DNA of 64,000 nucleotides from Brucella oryzae (GCA_012103035.1 JAAVLL010000002.1:434001-498000); one strand, 5' to 3'; positions 31,269 through 42,224 are shown, numbered from the stretch's first letter. Numbers and translations are program-made. Notes: a model not told the origin generated them from the letters alone.

Positions 31269-32227
31269 TGACGCAATCGCAGGATAGAAGTCATGCACGC
31301 GCCGTCTTTGGCGGTCTGGCCTGCATAACCGGCGCAGTTCTGGTCGCCGCTTTCGTGGCGCCATTCTATGGTGCGCTGGATCGACCGGTTGTGGTCATCG
31401 ATTCCGGCAGTGCGGAAAAGGGCGGTCAGGGCGCGAATAACGGCATAGTGGTCGAACAATTCGACTATAACGAGCCGGGAACATCGCCTGAACCAGGTAC
31501 CGCACAGCAGCTGCTCCGCAGACAGGCCAGTCCGCGCCTGCGGAAAGCCAGCCGCCTGCGTGGAAAGAGAACGGGAAGGCAACCGATCAGGTCAATGATG
31601 ACGGCATGGAGCGTGAAGCGCCTCGACCGCCGCTGAGCGACCTTGGCCTTGCACCGACACCCGCCGCCGGAGCCACCTACACCGGCCACACCCGTCGATG
31701 CGGGCGAACAGATGCAGCTTTTGCAGCGGCCTGTCGCTGTGGCCGCCGGACGCCTTGAAAGCCAGGGCCGCATGATCGAACTGCAGGGGATCGAGATCGT
31801 TCCGGTCGAACAGACCTGTGAGACCGCGTCGGGCGAAAGCTGGCCATGCGGCATGCAGGCGCGCACTGCCTTCCGGCAATGGCTGCGCTCCCGTGCCGTC
31901 ATGTGCCGTCTGCCGGAAAATGACAGCGGTGCTGCGGTCGCAACCGAATGCACGCTGGGCAATGAGGATGCAGCCGCATGGCTGGTCGCCAATGGCTGGG
32001 CGAAGGCCGTTCCCGGCGGCGCTTATGACGAAGCGGGCCGCAAGGCGGTGGAAGCACGTCTTGGCATTTTCGGCGACAAGCCCGATACGTCGCTGCCCAA
32101 TCCGGAGCCCGATAGCGGCAATATGCTGGACAGTCCTTCGCCGCTCACCCCTGCACCGGAACCGCAGCCGTCTTCTCCATCGCCGCAGCCGCTGAATGAT
32201 TTTCCGCCAGCGCCGCCTGCACAATGA
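31268..32227 (+). CDS. Membrane-anchored SNase-like protein with degenerate active site (frameshifted)
   Basis: It starts at the TAATG overlap with an N-terminal anchor or signal helix (AVFGGLACITGAVLVAAFVAPF). A Pro-rich linker containing breaks between 31490 and 31650 follows, then an SNase/OB-like domain: MIELQGIEIVPVEQTC, CGMQARTAFRQWLRSRAVMCRL, ECTLGNEDAAAWLVANGWAKAV, ARLGIFG. The Arg-Asp-Glu of active SNases is replaced (LQGIEIV instead of RLxGIDAPE), so catalysis is unlikely. The C-terminal ~50 residues are very rich in Pro and Ser. Probably a periplasm-facing structural or binding protein. About 315 residues. Confidence 0.65.
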
Positions 32228-32271
32228 CGAATGAGACCGAACCCCTTTCAGTCAGTTCCGCTCATACAACG

Positions 32272-32299
32272 AAAAAGCCCCGCACGATGCGGAGCTTTT
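32272..32299 (-). terminator. Rho-independent terminator after lysS
   Basis: On the minus strand AAAAGCTCCGCA pairs with TGCGGGGCTTTTT around a short loop, ending in a T-run. It begins ~20 bp after the repaired lysS stop and also serves the convergent plus-strand gene. Confidence 0.8.
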
Positions 32300-32318
32300 C
32301 CATTCCCTGCCTTGACAC

Positions 32319-33980
32319 TCACGCCAGTTCGCCAGCCAGCGCCTTTTGATGAGTGCGCGGGTTTCGTCGATGCCGTAGAGCGCGACGAAGGAACCGAAGC
32401 GTGGTCCGCGTTCCTGACCGATCAGCACTTCATAGAGCATCTGGAAGAAGGAAACCGAAACGCCGGGGCCGCCTTCCGGGCTTTTCTTGGTGTGGTCCTG
32501 ATAGCGCTCGATGGCGCGGGCCACGTCCAGAATGGCGTTCTGGATGTCATTGCCATCGGTGCCAGCAGGCACGCTGCCGCTTCGCATCCAGCGCTTCGAG
32601 CGCTGCGCGTTCCACATCGTCCGGCGCGCGGAACTGCTTGGTCGGCTTCACGAAATCGTTGAAGTAGCGGATCGCATAACCGACAAGCGCATCGAGTTCC
32701 GGATTGTTTTCCGGCGTGACGCCCGGCACGTGGCGCGAGATGAAGCCCCACAGAACGGCTGGATTTTCGGCATTCGATGCGCTGACCAGATTGAGCATCA
32801 GCGCGAATGTGACCGGCAGGTTCACCTTCGGCGGATTGCCGTAATGAATGTGCCAGACCGGATTGTTCAGCCGGTCTTTCCATTCCATGTTTCCTTGGCG
32901 ATGATAGGCCGAAAGATGAGCGAAATATTCGTCCACCGCCTTCGGGATGACATCGAAATAGAGCCGCTTGGCGGTCTTCGGCTTCTGGAAATTGTAAAGC
33001 GCAAGGCTTTCGGTCGGCGCATAGGCCAGCCATTCGTCGATGGAAATACCGTTGCCCTTGGACTTGGAAATCTTCTGGCCAAGTTGGTCGAGGAACAGTT
33101 CATAGACGAAATGTTCCGGTGCACGTCCGCCCAGGATTTCGCAAATGCGGTCATAAACGCCCGCATTGGTCTGGTGGTCCTTGCCGAACATTTCGAAATC
33201 GACGCCGAGCGCTGCCCAGCGCATGCCGAAATCCGGCTTCCACTGCAGCTTCACCTTGCCGCCTGTGACGGACAGGGTGGTTTCAACGCCGTCCTCATCG
33301 TCGAATGTGATGGTGCCGGCCTTGGCATCCACGCTCTTCATCGGCACGTAAAGCACGCGACCGGACTTCGGCGAGATCGGCAGGAACGGGCTGTAGGTCG
33401 CCTGACGCTCTTCGCCCAGCGTCGGCAGCATCACCTTCATGATGTCGTCATAGCGCTCGACAGCCTTGAGCAGCACGGCATCGAACTTGCCGGACTTGTA
33501 ATATTCCGTCGCGCTGGCGAATTCGTAATCAAAGCCGAAAGTGTCGAGGAAGCGGCACAGCATGGCGTTGTTGTGGTCCGCAAAGCTCTTGTAACCGCCG
33601 CCGAACGGGTTCGGCACCGAGGAAAGCGGCATTTGCAGATAGGGCTCAAGAGCTGCCTTGTCCGGCACATTGTCCGGAATCTTGCGCATACCGTCGAGAT
33701 CGTCCGAGAAGCAGATCAGGCGCGTCTTGACCTTGTCTTCGGTCAGGATGCGGAAGGCATGGCGCACCATCGAGGTGCGCGCCACTTCGCCGAACGTGCC
33801 GATATGCGGCAGGCCGGAAGGGCCATAGCCGGTCTCGAAGATCACTGTCTCCGGCAGGCCGGTCTTTGCATAGCGCTTGAGAATTTTCTTCGCTTCTTCA
33901 AAAGGCCATGCTTTCGCTTCCGCAGCCGCCGCGGTCAGTTCCGGGGTCAGCGTGATTTCGGGAAGGCGGTGCGAGGTCAT
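32319..33980 (-). CDS. lysS: Lysyl-tRNA synthetase, class I (two frameshifts)
   Basis: This is the rarer class I enzyme of alphaproteobacteria and archaea: [17 protein letters not shown] carries the HIGH-type motif and [13 protein letters not shown] the KMSKS loop. Restoring a base near 32585 joins the body to the frame reading [17 protein letters not shown]. Adding one A to the AAAA run near 32345 gives [12 protein letters not shown] and a stop at 32319. Repaired length is ~553 residues. It charges tRNA-Lys. An essential gene broken twice at homopolymers is strong evidence that the breaks are technical. Confidence 0.92.
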
Positions 33981-34176
33981 GGTTTAATCCTGTGAAGAGG
34001 TTTAGGCTGTGAAAACTTGCGCACATGGGCGGCGCATACTGCTCTATGGCGCGGCAACCACTGTCCGTCAACGGTTGCAACCGAATTTCCTTGCGCAACG
34101 GGATGCAGCTTCCTAACTTTCGAACCAATTTGGGCCGTTGGAGTTGATTCCGGCCATTGTTGTGCAGGAGTACGCG

Positions 34177-34598
34177 ATGAAAAGATCACCCCGCAGGATG
34201 CACTCGTCTATATCATGATTACGACGTCTGCAGCCGACACCACCATGACCGATGCCGAACTGGAATCCATCGGCAATGTAGTGACGCGCCTGCCGGTTTT
34301 TCGTGGTTTCGATACGGGGCGTCTGCCGCAGCTTGCCAATGATTGCTACACGTTACTGGCCTATGAAGACGGTCTGGAGAAGATTCTTGACCTCGCTCAT
34401 GAAGCCCTGCCGGAACGCCTCTACGATACGGCCTATGCGCTGGCTGTCGAGGTGGCTGCCGCCGATCTGCATGTGGAACAGGAGGAACTGGAGTTTCTCC
34501 AGATGCTGCGTGACCGCTGGACGCTCGATGAACTGACCGTCGCCGCCATCGAACGCAGCGCCCGGGTGCGGTTCCGCAAGCTCGATCCTGTTGTTTAG
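34177..34598 (+). CDS. TerB-like / tellurite-resistance-domain protein
   Basis: AGGAG lies 7 nt before ATG 34177. One A restored to the following AAAA run gives MKKITPQDALVYIMITTSAADTTMTDAELESIG, continuous with the downstream frame to 34598, ~141 residues. It is an all-helical acidic protein with two TerB-like halves containing DxxxxDxE-type acidic clusters (ADTTMTDAELESIG; AAADLHVEQEELEFL). TerB-domain proteins bind divalent cations, but no ter cluster is present, so tellurite resistance should not be assumed. Divergent from lysS. Confidence 0.7.
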
Positions 34599-34625
34599 AA
34601 CGCGTTGTTTCAGAGCGAGAATGCA

Positions 34626-34650
34626 AAACGGGCGGAAAATCCGCCCGTTT
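34626..34650. terminator. Bidirectional terminator between terB-like gene and convergent gene
   Basis: A perfect 11-bp stem, AAACGGGCGGA / TCCGCCCGTTT with an AAA loop, serves both converging genes. Confidence 0.85.
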
Positions 34651-34671
34651 CCTTTATAGGATTCAGGAAGA

Positions 34672-35016
34672 TCAGCACACGACCGGGAGCCGTCGTGCCT
34701 TGCGCCGTTCCAGAGCGGCACGCATGATGCGGGCAGCTTCTGCAAATGTCGGCGTTTCCTTCCAGTGTTCGGCATGAATGAAGCCGGTCGGGACGATATC
34801 CTTCAGCGCTTCCAGCGTGTGGCGCGGCACCATATCGGTGCAGTTCCACAGGCGACGAAAGACGACGCTGATCCGTGTGACCTTGCCGTTGACCTGAACG
34901 GACGGTTCGGCCGTTTCCAGAGCCCAATCTTCATAGGCATCGACTGCATCCTGGAATGCATGATGCAGATAGATCGGTGCGTGACCGTCATGAAGCGGGG
35001 GCAGCAAACTAGACAT
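34672..35016 (-). CDS. Conserved-looking hypothetical protein, ~114 residues
   Basis: The start ATG 35016 (MSSLLPPLHDGHAPIYLHHAFQDAVDAYEDWAL) has AGAGGA 8 nt upstream; an upstream in-frame start at 35169 has none. The C-terminus is basic (MRAALERRKARRLPVVC). No membrane segment or catalytic motif. I do not recognise the family. A Rhizobiales-type repeat lies directly upstream. Confidence 0.6.
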   Translation of the reverse strand: MSSLLPPLHDGHAPIYLHHAFQDAVDAYEDWALETAEPSVQVNGKVTRISVVFRRLWNCTDMVPRHTLEALKDIVPTGFIHAEHWKETPTFAEAARIMRAALERRKARRLPVVC

Positions 35017-35050
35017 TTCTGTTTCCTCTCTTCCAATGTGGTTTAGCTTC

Positions 35051-35100
35051 AGAGCGCATCCCGAAAAGTATGAAATGCGGCTTCGGAATAAGATGCGCGA
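35051..35100. repeat. Short Rhizobiales-type intergenic palindromic repeat
   Basis: AGAGCGCATCCCGAAAAGT followed by a GCGG-CTTCGGAATAAGATGCGC segment forms an imperfect hairpin. This core sequence is widely repeated between genes in Rhizobium, Agrobacterium and Brucella genomes (RIME/ABC-type), as I recall. Its role is unknown. Confidence 0.6.
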
Positions 35101-35169
35101 GTAATCAGGCGGCATTTGTCGCCAGATGAATTGATGCGGGGCGTACAAATGCATGTCAACAAGAGCCAT

Positions 35170-35505
35170 GAATTGCTCTTCTCTGGTTTATGCGTGCCGT
35201 GTCGAAATGGAAGCTCACGAAATACGACAACACATAATTAACCATGATCTACGGAAGAAGGCCTGTTTGGCAAGAGGTGATTTTCTTTAAATAAGCTTTT
35301 ATCGGAAAAATAATTCAAACGCATAGGTTGAAATACTGCAATAATAAGCTAGCAAATCATTGAAATATTATTTTTACTTGAGGGTTAAAGATGCCGGAAA
35401 ACGAAGTGTTTTTCGATATTTATTGTTCGGGTGACAGGTTTTGATCCTGTCAAATTCGGATGACTGGTATAAAAAGTCAGAGAATGAAAATGTGATTGCG
35501 GGGCA
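35170..35505. other. AT-rich intergenic region before the peptide ABC operon
   Basis: About 335 bp, markedly AT-rich from 35225 to 35440, and presumably the promoter region of the downstream transporter operon. No ORF or clear operator palindrome was identified. Confidence 0.4.
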
Positions 35506-37124
35506 ATGGATATGGCTCAACTGGTTCTGTCGCGTAGGGCTTTTCTGGCGGGGTCGACCGCTTTGGCCGCTGTTGCGCTTTGGCCGCAACGGTCGAATGC
35601 GGCTGCTGGGGTGCAGAAAGGCGGGCGGCTGGTTGTGGCCGCGGATTCAGAACCCCGCAATCTGAATCCGGCCATTGTAGCATCCAACGGCGTTTTCTTC
35701 GTCGCAAGCAAGATAGTCGAGCCTCTGGCAGAAGCGTCCTTCGAGGGCGAAAATGGTCTCGCGCCGCGCTTGCCGCGGGCTGGGAAGGTTCCGCCGACGG
35801 GCTGACGGCGACGTTCCACTTACGCGATGGCGTCAAATGGCATGACGGCAAGCCGTTCACATCGGCGGATGTGGCCTTTTCGGCCATGGAAGTCTGGAAA
35901 CCATTGCAGAACCTTGGCCGTGTCGTGTTCAAGGCGCTGGAGAAGGTCGAAACGCCGGACGACCTTACCGCCATCTTCCATTTTTCCGAGCCGACGCCCT
36001 TCCAACTTATCCGCAATGCTCTGCCCGCCTTGACCGCCGTGCTGCCGAAGCATGTTTTTGCTGGAACCGACATCATGGCCAATCCAGCCAATGAAAAGCT
36101 CATCGGCACCGGCCCGTTCAAATATGCCGAGCACAAGACGGGCGAATATTATCGGCTGACACGCAACGATGATTATTGGGGCGAGGGTGAGCCTTATCTG
36201 GACGAGATCGTCTATCGGGTGCTGCCGGATCGCGCATCAGCGGCCGGTGCGCTTGAGGCGGAAGAAATCGATCTTGCCGCCTTTTCCGCCGTACCGCTCG
36301 CCGATCTGGACCGCCTTTCCAAGGTTCCGGGCCTGACGGTCATTTCCAAGGGCTATGAAGCGCTGACCTATCAGCTCGTGGTGGAAATCAACCACCGCCG
36401 CAAGGAACTGGCGGACCTGAAGGTTCGGCAGGCAATCGCCCATGCCATTGATCGCGATTTCGTGGTGAAGACGATTTTTCTCGGTTATGCCAAGACCTCA
36501 ACCGGTCCCGTGCCGCGTTATGACAGCCAGTTTTATACCGATGACGTGCCATCCTATCCGTTCGACGTCGCGAAGGCGAATGCGCTTCTGGACGAGGCTG
36601 GTTATAAGCGGGGCAAGGACGGCACGCGCTTCACGCTCAAGCTTTTGCCTGCGCCCTATTTCAACGAGACAAAACAGTTCGGTGACTATCTGCGGCAGGC
36701 GCTTGGCGCCATCGGCATCGATGCGCGCATCGTCAACAATGACTCCGCCGCACACCAGAAAGCCGTCTACACCGATCATGATTTCGATCTGGCCATCGCG
36801 CCGACAGTCTATCGCGGCGATCCGGCCATATCGACCACCATTCTGGTGGAAAGCGGCATCCCGGCAGGCGTGCCGTTCTCCAATCAGGGCGGCTATGCCA
36901 ATGCGGAACTGGACGCGCTGATTGCCAAAGCCGCACGCGAAATCGATGAGGAAAAGCGCACGGCCCTCTACCACCAGTTCCAGCAGATGGTGGAGGCGGA
37001 TTTGCCGCTCATCAATGTTGCGGAATGGGGGTTCATCACCGTTGCCAGCGATCGCGTGAAGAATGTTTCCAACAATCCGCGCTGGGCTGTTTCCAACTGG
37101 GCGGATACGTGGCTGGAACAGTGA
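35506..37124 (+). CDS. Peptide/nickel-type ABC transporter substrate-binding protein (one frameshift)
   Basis: The N-terminus MDMAQLVLSRRAFLAGSTALAAVALWP is a twin-arginine signal (SRRAFLAG). The family 5 SBP fold follows: GGRLVVAADSEPRNLNPAIV, then after an indel near 35790 WEGSADGLTATFHLRDGVKWHDGKPFTSADVAFS, GTGPFKYAEHKTGEYYRLTRNDDYWG and LKVRQAIAHAIDRDFVVKTIF. ~538 residues. It binds oligopeptides or similar solutes in the periplasm and delivers them to the permease pair encoded downstream. First gene of a five-gene operon. Confidence 0.9.
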
Positions 37125-37156
37125 CGAAACCGTCAGATTGATTGTATCCTGCCGCC

Positions 37157-38142
37157 GTGAAACAGATTCTGGCCCTTTTCCGCAAACGACTGGCCGGCAG
37201 CATCATCGTGCTGCTGATCGTCATTGTCGGCTGCTTTTTCATGTTGGAAAGCGCGCCGGGCGATGCCGTCGACGCCTATGCCGTGACATTCGGCGGCGAT
37301 GCAACAACCATTGCTGAAATGCGGGCGCGCTGGGGGCTGGATCAGTCGGTCTGGCATCGGCTCGGGGCCTATCTGGCAGCCCTTGTGCAGGGTAATCTTG
37401 GCTGGTCCGTCAGTTTCAACCGGCCCATTCTCGACGTTATACTGGAACGCTTGCCCAACACACTTCTGCTGATGGGGGCGGCGACTGCCTTGTCTTTTGC
37501 CGCAGGGTCGCTCCTTGGCATCGTGGCAGGGGCAAAGCCCGGAAGCTTTCGCGACCGGTTTCTCTCCGTGGCATCGCTGATCCTCTATGCGATCCCCGGT
37601 TTCTGGCTGGCGCTCGTGCTGGTCATCCTTTTTCAATCAGGCTGCGCTGGTTGCCGTCGAGCGGCATTGAAACAATTGCTTCCGGCAAGCATGGGCTGGC
37701 GCGGGCAGGCGACATTGCAGTTCATCTGGTGCTGCCGGTCGTTTCGCTGGCGGTGATCTATCTGGCACTTTACTTGCGGGTCATGCGCGCCGCCATGGCC
37801 GAGATATGGCGCATGGATTTCGTGCGCGCCTTGCGGGCAAGGGGCATTTCGCATTCGCGCATTGTCCTGCGCCACGTGGCGCGCAACGCGTTGCTGCCGC
37901 TCGTCACTGTACTGGGCCTGCAGGCCGCATCCATGCTCGGCGGCAGCGTGGTGATCGAAAGCGTTTTCGCCGTGCCGGGGCTGGGACGGCTGGCGCAGGA
38001 GGCCGTCGCAAGCCGTGACACGCCGCTTCTGCTCGGCGTCATTCTGGTCAGCGCCATCATGGTGATCGTGGTCAATTTCCTGATCGACCTGATCTATCTC
38101 TGGCTTGACCCGCGTATCGCGGCCGGAGGCGGCGGAGTATGA
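37157..38142 (+). CDS. ABC transporter permease, DppB/OppB type (one frameshift)
   Basis: The GTG at 37157 begins MKQILALFRKRLAGSIIVLLIVIVGCFFM. Six hydrophobic segments are seen, with the break near 37645. The EAA loop region reads FVRALRARGISHSRIVLRHVARNALLPLVTVLG. ~328 residues in the inner membrane. It pairs with the next permease, whose GTG lies 4 bp after the stop. Confidence 0.88.
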
Positions 38143-38146
38143 ACGG

Positions 38147-38967
38147 GTGAAACGTTATTTCAGAACGGGTGAGGGTTTAGCAGGTGCAATCCTGCTGGCG
38201 CTGCTCGTACTGGCAGCACTTTCCGCACCTCTCATCTTTCCCGCCGATCCTTTAAGCATTGTCTCAACGCCGCTGCTGCAGCCCTTTGACAATACAGATT
38301 TTATTCTCGGAACCGACCGGCTTGGACGCAATGTTCTGGCCGAGCTTTTCTATGGTGCGCGCACATCGCTTGGCGTTGGACTGGCTGCTGCCTTGGCCTC
38401 AATTATCCTCGGCAGCATCATCGGGACGCTGGCCGGTTTTGCGGGCGGTATCGTCGATGAAGTCCTGATGCGGATCACGGAAGCCTTCCAGACCGTGCCG
38501 GGCTTTCTGCTGGCATTGGCGATGGTCAGTATTGCCGGGCCGACACTGCCGGTGTTGATTGCAGCAATTGCACTTTCAAGCTGGACGCAGGCTGCGCGCC
38601 TCACGCGCGGGCAGGTGCTCACAATCCGCGAAAGCGATTACGTGGCTTCCGCCCGCGTCATCGGCATGCATCCGATGGAAATCGCTTTCCGCCAGATTTT
38701 GCCCAACGCTCTGCCGCCGGTTTTGGCGCTGGTGCCAGTGATCGTCGCTTCGGCCATATTGATCGAAGCGGCGCTGTCCTTCTGGGGCTGGGCGATCCGA
38801 ACCGTGTCACCTGGGGCGGCATGATCGCCGAGGGGCGCACGGTCCTGCGTTCCGCACCCTTTCTTTCGATCCTTCCGGGACTGGCGCTGGCATTGACTGT
38901 TGTGGGCGTCTATCTGGCGGGCGAGGGACTGACGAACGCCTTGTCCCGACGCGAGGTGCAGTCATGA
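38147..38967 (+). CDS. ABC transporter permease, DppC/OppC type (one frameshift)
   Basis: The GTG start 38147 (VKRYFRTGEGLAGAILLALLVLAAL) is followed by ILGTDRLGRNVLAELFYGARTSLGVGL and the EAA-type loop YVASARVIGMHPMEIAFRQILPNALPP. A base is lost near 38800, after which the frame continues WGGMIAEGRTVLRSAPFLSILPGLALALTVVGVYLAGEGL to 38967. ~274 residues. The stop overlaps the ATPase start (ATGA). Confidence 0.88.
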
Positions 38968-39718
38968 CGGTGATCGTCCGGCTGGAGCAGCTTTGCGTGC
39001 GCTATGGCCGTGAAATGGCGCTGGAGAACATTAATCTCGATGTCCGGCGCGGCGAAACACTGGCGATCATTGGCGAAAGCGGCTCGGGCAAAAGCACGCT
39101 GGCGCTGGCGCTGGCCTCGCTACTACCAACCAACGCACGCATTTCGGGCAATATGGAATGGTTGGAGAACAGACTGAAACCGGGATGCGACATAGGCTTC
39201 CTGTTTCAGGACCCTGCATCGAGCTTCGATCCGCTGATGACGGTTGGTGCGCAGCTTGTCGAGACGATCCGCGCTCATGCAAAAATCGACAGGCTGGCGG
39301 CGAAAGCCAAAGCAGTCGCCCTTTGCAGCGGGTCCGTATCCCGCAAGCGGAAACAAGTTTCTCGCGCTATCCGCATCAGTTTTCGGGCGGGCAGAAACAG
39401 CGCATCGCGATTGCGCTCGCCATTGCCGCCGGTCCGCGCCTGCTGATCGCGGATGAGCCGACAAGCGCGCTCGACACCATCGTGCAGAAAGAGATTGTCT
39501 CTCTCCTGCGCGAACTGGTGCGCGAAGACGGTATGACGCTGATCTTCATCACGCATGACATTGCCCTGGCGTCGGGACTGGCCGACCGCATTGCGGTTTT
39601 CCGGCAAGGAAAGCTGGTGGAACTTGGCCCGGCACAAAATATCATCTTGAATCCGCAAACGGATTATACAAAAGCGCTGATCGCTGCCGTGCCGATGCCG
39701 GGGGCGTCCCATGGCTGA
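38964..39718 (+). CDS. ABC transporter ATPase, DppD/OppD type (one frameshift)
   Basis: Walker A IIGESGSGKSTLALALAS is in the first frame. Restoring one T to the TTT run near 39322 gives [55 protein letters not shown] (signature, Walker B) in the frame open to 39718. ~252 residues, shorter than typical DppD because the C-terminal peptide-transporter extension is brief. It hydrolyses ATP for the two permeases. Confidence 0.88.
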
Positions 39719-40454
39719 TCCGCTTCTGAAGGCCGACGATCTCATTCTACGCTATGGCGACACCCTTGCGCTTGATGGCGTCAGCCTCGCGATCCAGCCG
39801 GGCGAGACACTGGCGCTGGTCGGCCCGTCCGGCAGCGGTAAATCCACGCTGGCGCGCGCCCTTCTGCGGCTTCACCCGCTTGCAAGCGGCGCGATCCGCT
39901 TTGAGGGCAAGGACTGGCTGGCGCTCAAGGGAGCCGTTCTTCGCAAAGCGCGGGCGCGCATGCAGATGGTCTTTCAGGACCCACTCTCGGCTTTTAATCC
40001 GCGCGCAAACGTTGATGATCTCCTGCGCGAGCCGCTGCGCATCCACGGGCTGAAACGCGATAGTGCAGAGCTTCTGCAAACGGTCGGGCTCGATCCGGCG
40101 CTTGCGCGGCGCGGTGTCCATGAGATTTCCGGCGGGCAGCGCCAGCGTGTCGCGATTGCGCGGGCACTTGCGACCAAGCCGTCGCTGATTGTGCTGGATG
40201 AGGCGGTTTCGGCGCTCGATGTCACCGTGCGCCGCGCCATTCTCAACCTGTTGCGGGATATACAGAAAGCCGAGCGGACGGCCTATCTCTTCATCACGCA
40301 TGATCTGGCGGTCGCAGCGCAGATGGCGGACCGTATCGCGGTGATGGAGCGCGGGTGGATTGTCGAATGCCGCCCGACGCAGGAGCTGATAACGGCACCG
40401 CAAGCGCCTGTCACCAAGGCGCTGATCAAAGCGGTGCTGCGTCTCTCAGTTTAG
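39711..40454 (+). CDS. ABC transporter ATPase, DppF/OppF type
   Basis: Intact at 247 residues: Walker A LVGPSGSGKSTLARALLRL, Q-loop MQMVFQDPLSAFNPRA, signature HEISGGQRQRVAIARALATKPSLIVLDEAVSALD, His switch FITHDLAV. It overlaps the preceding ATPase by 8 bp and the convergent proC by 4 bp. Last gene of the peptide ABC operon. Confidence 0.92.
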   Translation: MADPLLKADDLILRYGDTLALDGVSLAIQPGETLALVGPSGSGKSTLARALLRLHPLASGAIRFEGKDWLALKGAVLRKARARMQMVFQDPLSAFNPRANVDDLLREPLRIHGLKRDSAELLQTVGLDPALARRGVHEISGGQRQRVAIARALATKPSLIVLDEAVSALDVTVRRAILNLLRDIQKAERTAYLFITHDLAVAAQMADRIAVMERGWIVECRPTQELITAPQAPVTKALIKAVLRLSV

Positions 40455-41263
40455 CTTTTGCCCAGTTCCACCGAACGCTTGCGGGCAGCTTCCACCGCTT
40501 CGGCGACCAGCTTCCTGAGGCGGTCGCCGCCCATCAGCACGTCGAGCGCGGCAGCGGTGGTGCCGTTCGGGCTCGTCACCTGTTCGCGCAGTTTTGACGG
40601 CGTGTCCGTGCTGGCATCGGCCAGAGCGCCAGCACCCATGACGGTCTGCATGGCCAGAAGTGCCGCCGTTTCCTGCGGCAGGCCGGCGGCTACACCGGCG
40701 TCAGTCAGCGCCTCGATGAAGTGGAAAACATAGGCAGGCCCGGAGCCGGAAACGGCGGTCACGGCGTCCATCAGCGCTTCATCGTTCACGCTTGCGACCT
40801 TGCCGGATGTTGCAAGCAGGCGGGCGACAAAAGCTTCATTGTCGTCGGTCACATTGGCGTTCTTGAACGTGACGAGCATTCCCTTGCCGATGGCGGCAGG
40901 CGTGTTGGGCATGCAGCGCAGCGGCTGCATCGGGTCCAAGCTTGCTTTCAAAACGGAGACCGGAATGCCAGCCGCAACGCTGACGAAGGTGGCAGCCGGG
41001 GCGAAGCGCGCATAGGCTGGCAGAACCTGTGCCATGACCTGAGGCTTGACGGCGACCAGAACCATGCGCGGCTTCAGGTCGTCCGGCAGGGCGTCTGCAT
41101 CGGCATAGGCATGGACGCCCGCACCCGCGGCGCGTTCGCGAAGCGCTTCGGTCGGCTCCACGACGTAAACGTCTTTCGCATTGAGGATACCGCTATCGAG
41201 CCAGCCTTTCAGCATCGCGAAGCCCATATTGCCGCAACCGACCAGAATTACCGTGTCATGCAT
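40451..41263 (-). CDS. proC: Pyrroline-5-carboxylate reductase
   Basis: Intact at 270 residues from ATG 41263 (MHDTVILVGCGNMGFAMLKGWLDSG, the Rossmann NADPH site). MVLVAVKPQVMAQVLP, RCMPNTPAAIGKGM, AVSGSGPAYVFHFIEALTDAGVAAGL and LREQVTSPNGTTAAAL are all ProC signatures. It reduces pyrroline-5-carboxylate to proline in the cytosol. A longer in-frame start at 41320 exists but begins outside the conserved N-terminus. Monocistronic by appearance. Confidence 0.94.
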   Translation of the reverse strand: MHDTVILVGCGNMGFAMLKGWLDSGILNAKDVYVVEPTEALRERAAGAGVHAYADADALPDDLKPRMVLVAVKPQVMAQVLPAYARFAPAATFVSVAAGIPVSVLKASLDPMQPLRCMPNTPAAIGKGMLVTFKNANVTDDNEAFVARLLATSGKVASVNDEALMDAVTAVSGSGPAYVFHFIEALTDAGVAAGLPQETAALLAMQTVMGAGALADASTDTPSKLREQVTSPNGTTAAALDVLMGGDRLRKLVAEAVEAARKRSVELGKS

Positions 41264-41523
41264 ATCAATCGTTCCACCTGTTTGATCCTGACGCACAGCG
41301 TCATGTACGCCTTCTCTCATTCCTTTGGGATATAGACCCGCGTGGTTGTGACCTGCAAGGCGGCGGTCTGATGAAAAGCACGATACTTGCTGCGAAGTAC
41401 TGTCTGGTTATTGCAATGCGATTTACCGATTGCTCATAAGGTATCAGTCATTATGCTTCCCATCTAGAATTCTTGATAGAGCAACGAAGCAGTTTCTGTC
41501 GGTGTTGCTGGAATGGGGAGACA

Positions 41524-42125
41524 ATGGATCCGGCTTTGACGACAGGCGTTCCGCCATCAGAAGCTTTCGGACACGTCCGTATTATTATCGGCATGATCCT
41601 GGGCCTGTGCGTTTCACGCCTTTTGACAGGATTGGCGCGTTTCATCCAGCATCCCGGCAAGCAGAAAATCTATCCGGTCCATCTGGCATGGGTGGGCTTC
41701 ATTCTGCTTTCGGTCATCCATTTCTGGTGGTTCGAGTTCAGTTTGCGCACCATTCCGCTCTGGACCTTCGAGAAATATCTGTTCGTGATCTTTTATGCAG
41801 GGCTGTACTTTCTGCTCAGCACGCTGCTTTTCCCCGACAGTATGGAAGAATATACCGGCTATCGCGATTACTTCATTTCCAGGCGCAGGTGGTTCTTCGG
41901 CATTCTGGCGCTGGTCTATGTGGTCGATTTCATCGATACGCTGCTGAAGGAGCTGATCACTACCGGCTCTACGGCATCGAATATCCCATTCAGGTCGCTT
42001 GCTTCATCCTGTTCAGTCTGATCGCGGTGTTCTGGGGCAACCGGCGCTATCATGCGCTTTTCGCGGCGGTTGCACTGGTGTATCAGATCACCTTCACGTT
42101 GCGCCACTTCGCAACGTTGAGCTAG
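41524..42125 (+). CDS. Integral membrane protein of unknown function (one frameshift)
   Basis: It starts MDPALTTGVPPSEAFGHVRIIIGMILGLCVSRLLTGLARF, preceded by GGGGAGA. About six transmembrane helices. A break near 41960 shifts to YGIEYPIQVACFILFSLIAVFWGNRRYHALFAAVALVYQITFTLRHFATLS, ending at 42125. ~200 residues. No transporter or enzyme motif is seen. Its 3' side is followed by two palindromes and an insertion sequence. Confidence 0.65.
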
Positions 42126-42131
42126 TCGATT

Positions 42132-42184
42132 GAATTTGACGTTTGATACCCGTCCGATATTAATCCGTTTCAAACGTCAAATTC
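42132..42184. repeat. Intergenic palindrome 1 (15-bp perfect arms)
   Basis: GAATTTGACGTTTGA at 42132-42146 pairs with its exact complement at 42170-42184 across a 23-nt loop. It begins 6 bp after the membrane protein stop. There is no T-run, so it is not a standard terminator. It resembles dispersed Brucellaceae intergenic palindromes, to be confirmed by search. Confidence 0.6.
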
Positions 42185-42224
42185 GAAAAATCCACTAGAT
42201 TCATAAAGTTACCAGTTATCTTTT

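Noticed and set aside
32511-33995. A 494-codon plus-strand open frame over lysS
   Set aside because: It is exactly antisense to the class I LysRS coding sequence and reflects GC-rich codon bias. Its translation shows no domain features.
34177-34598. Tellurite resistance locus
   Set aside because: Only a TerB-like domain is present; no terC/D/E/Z genes are adjacent, so a resistance function is not supported.
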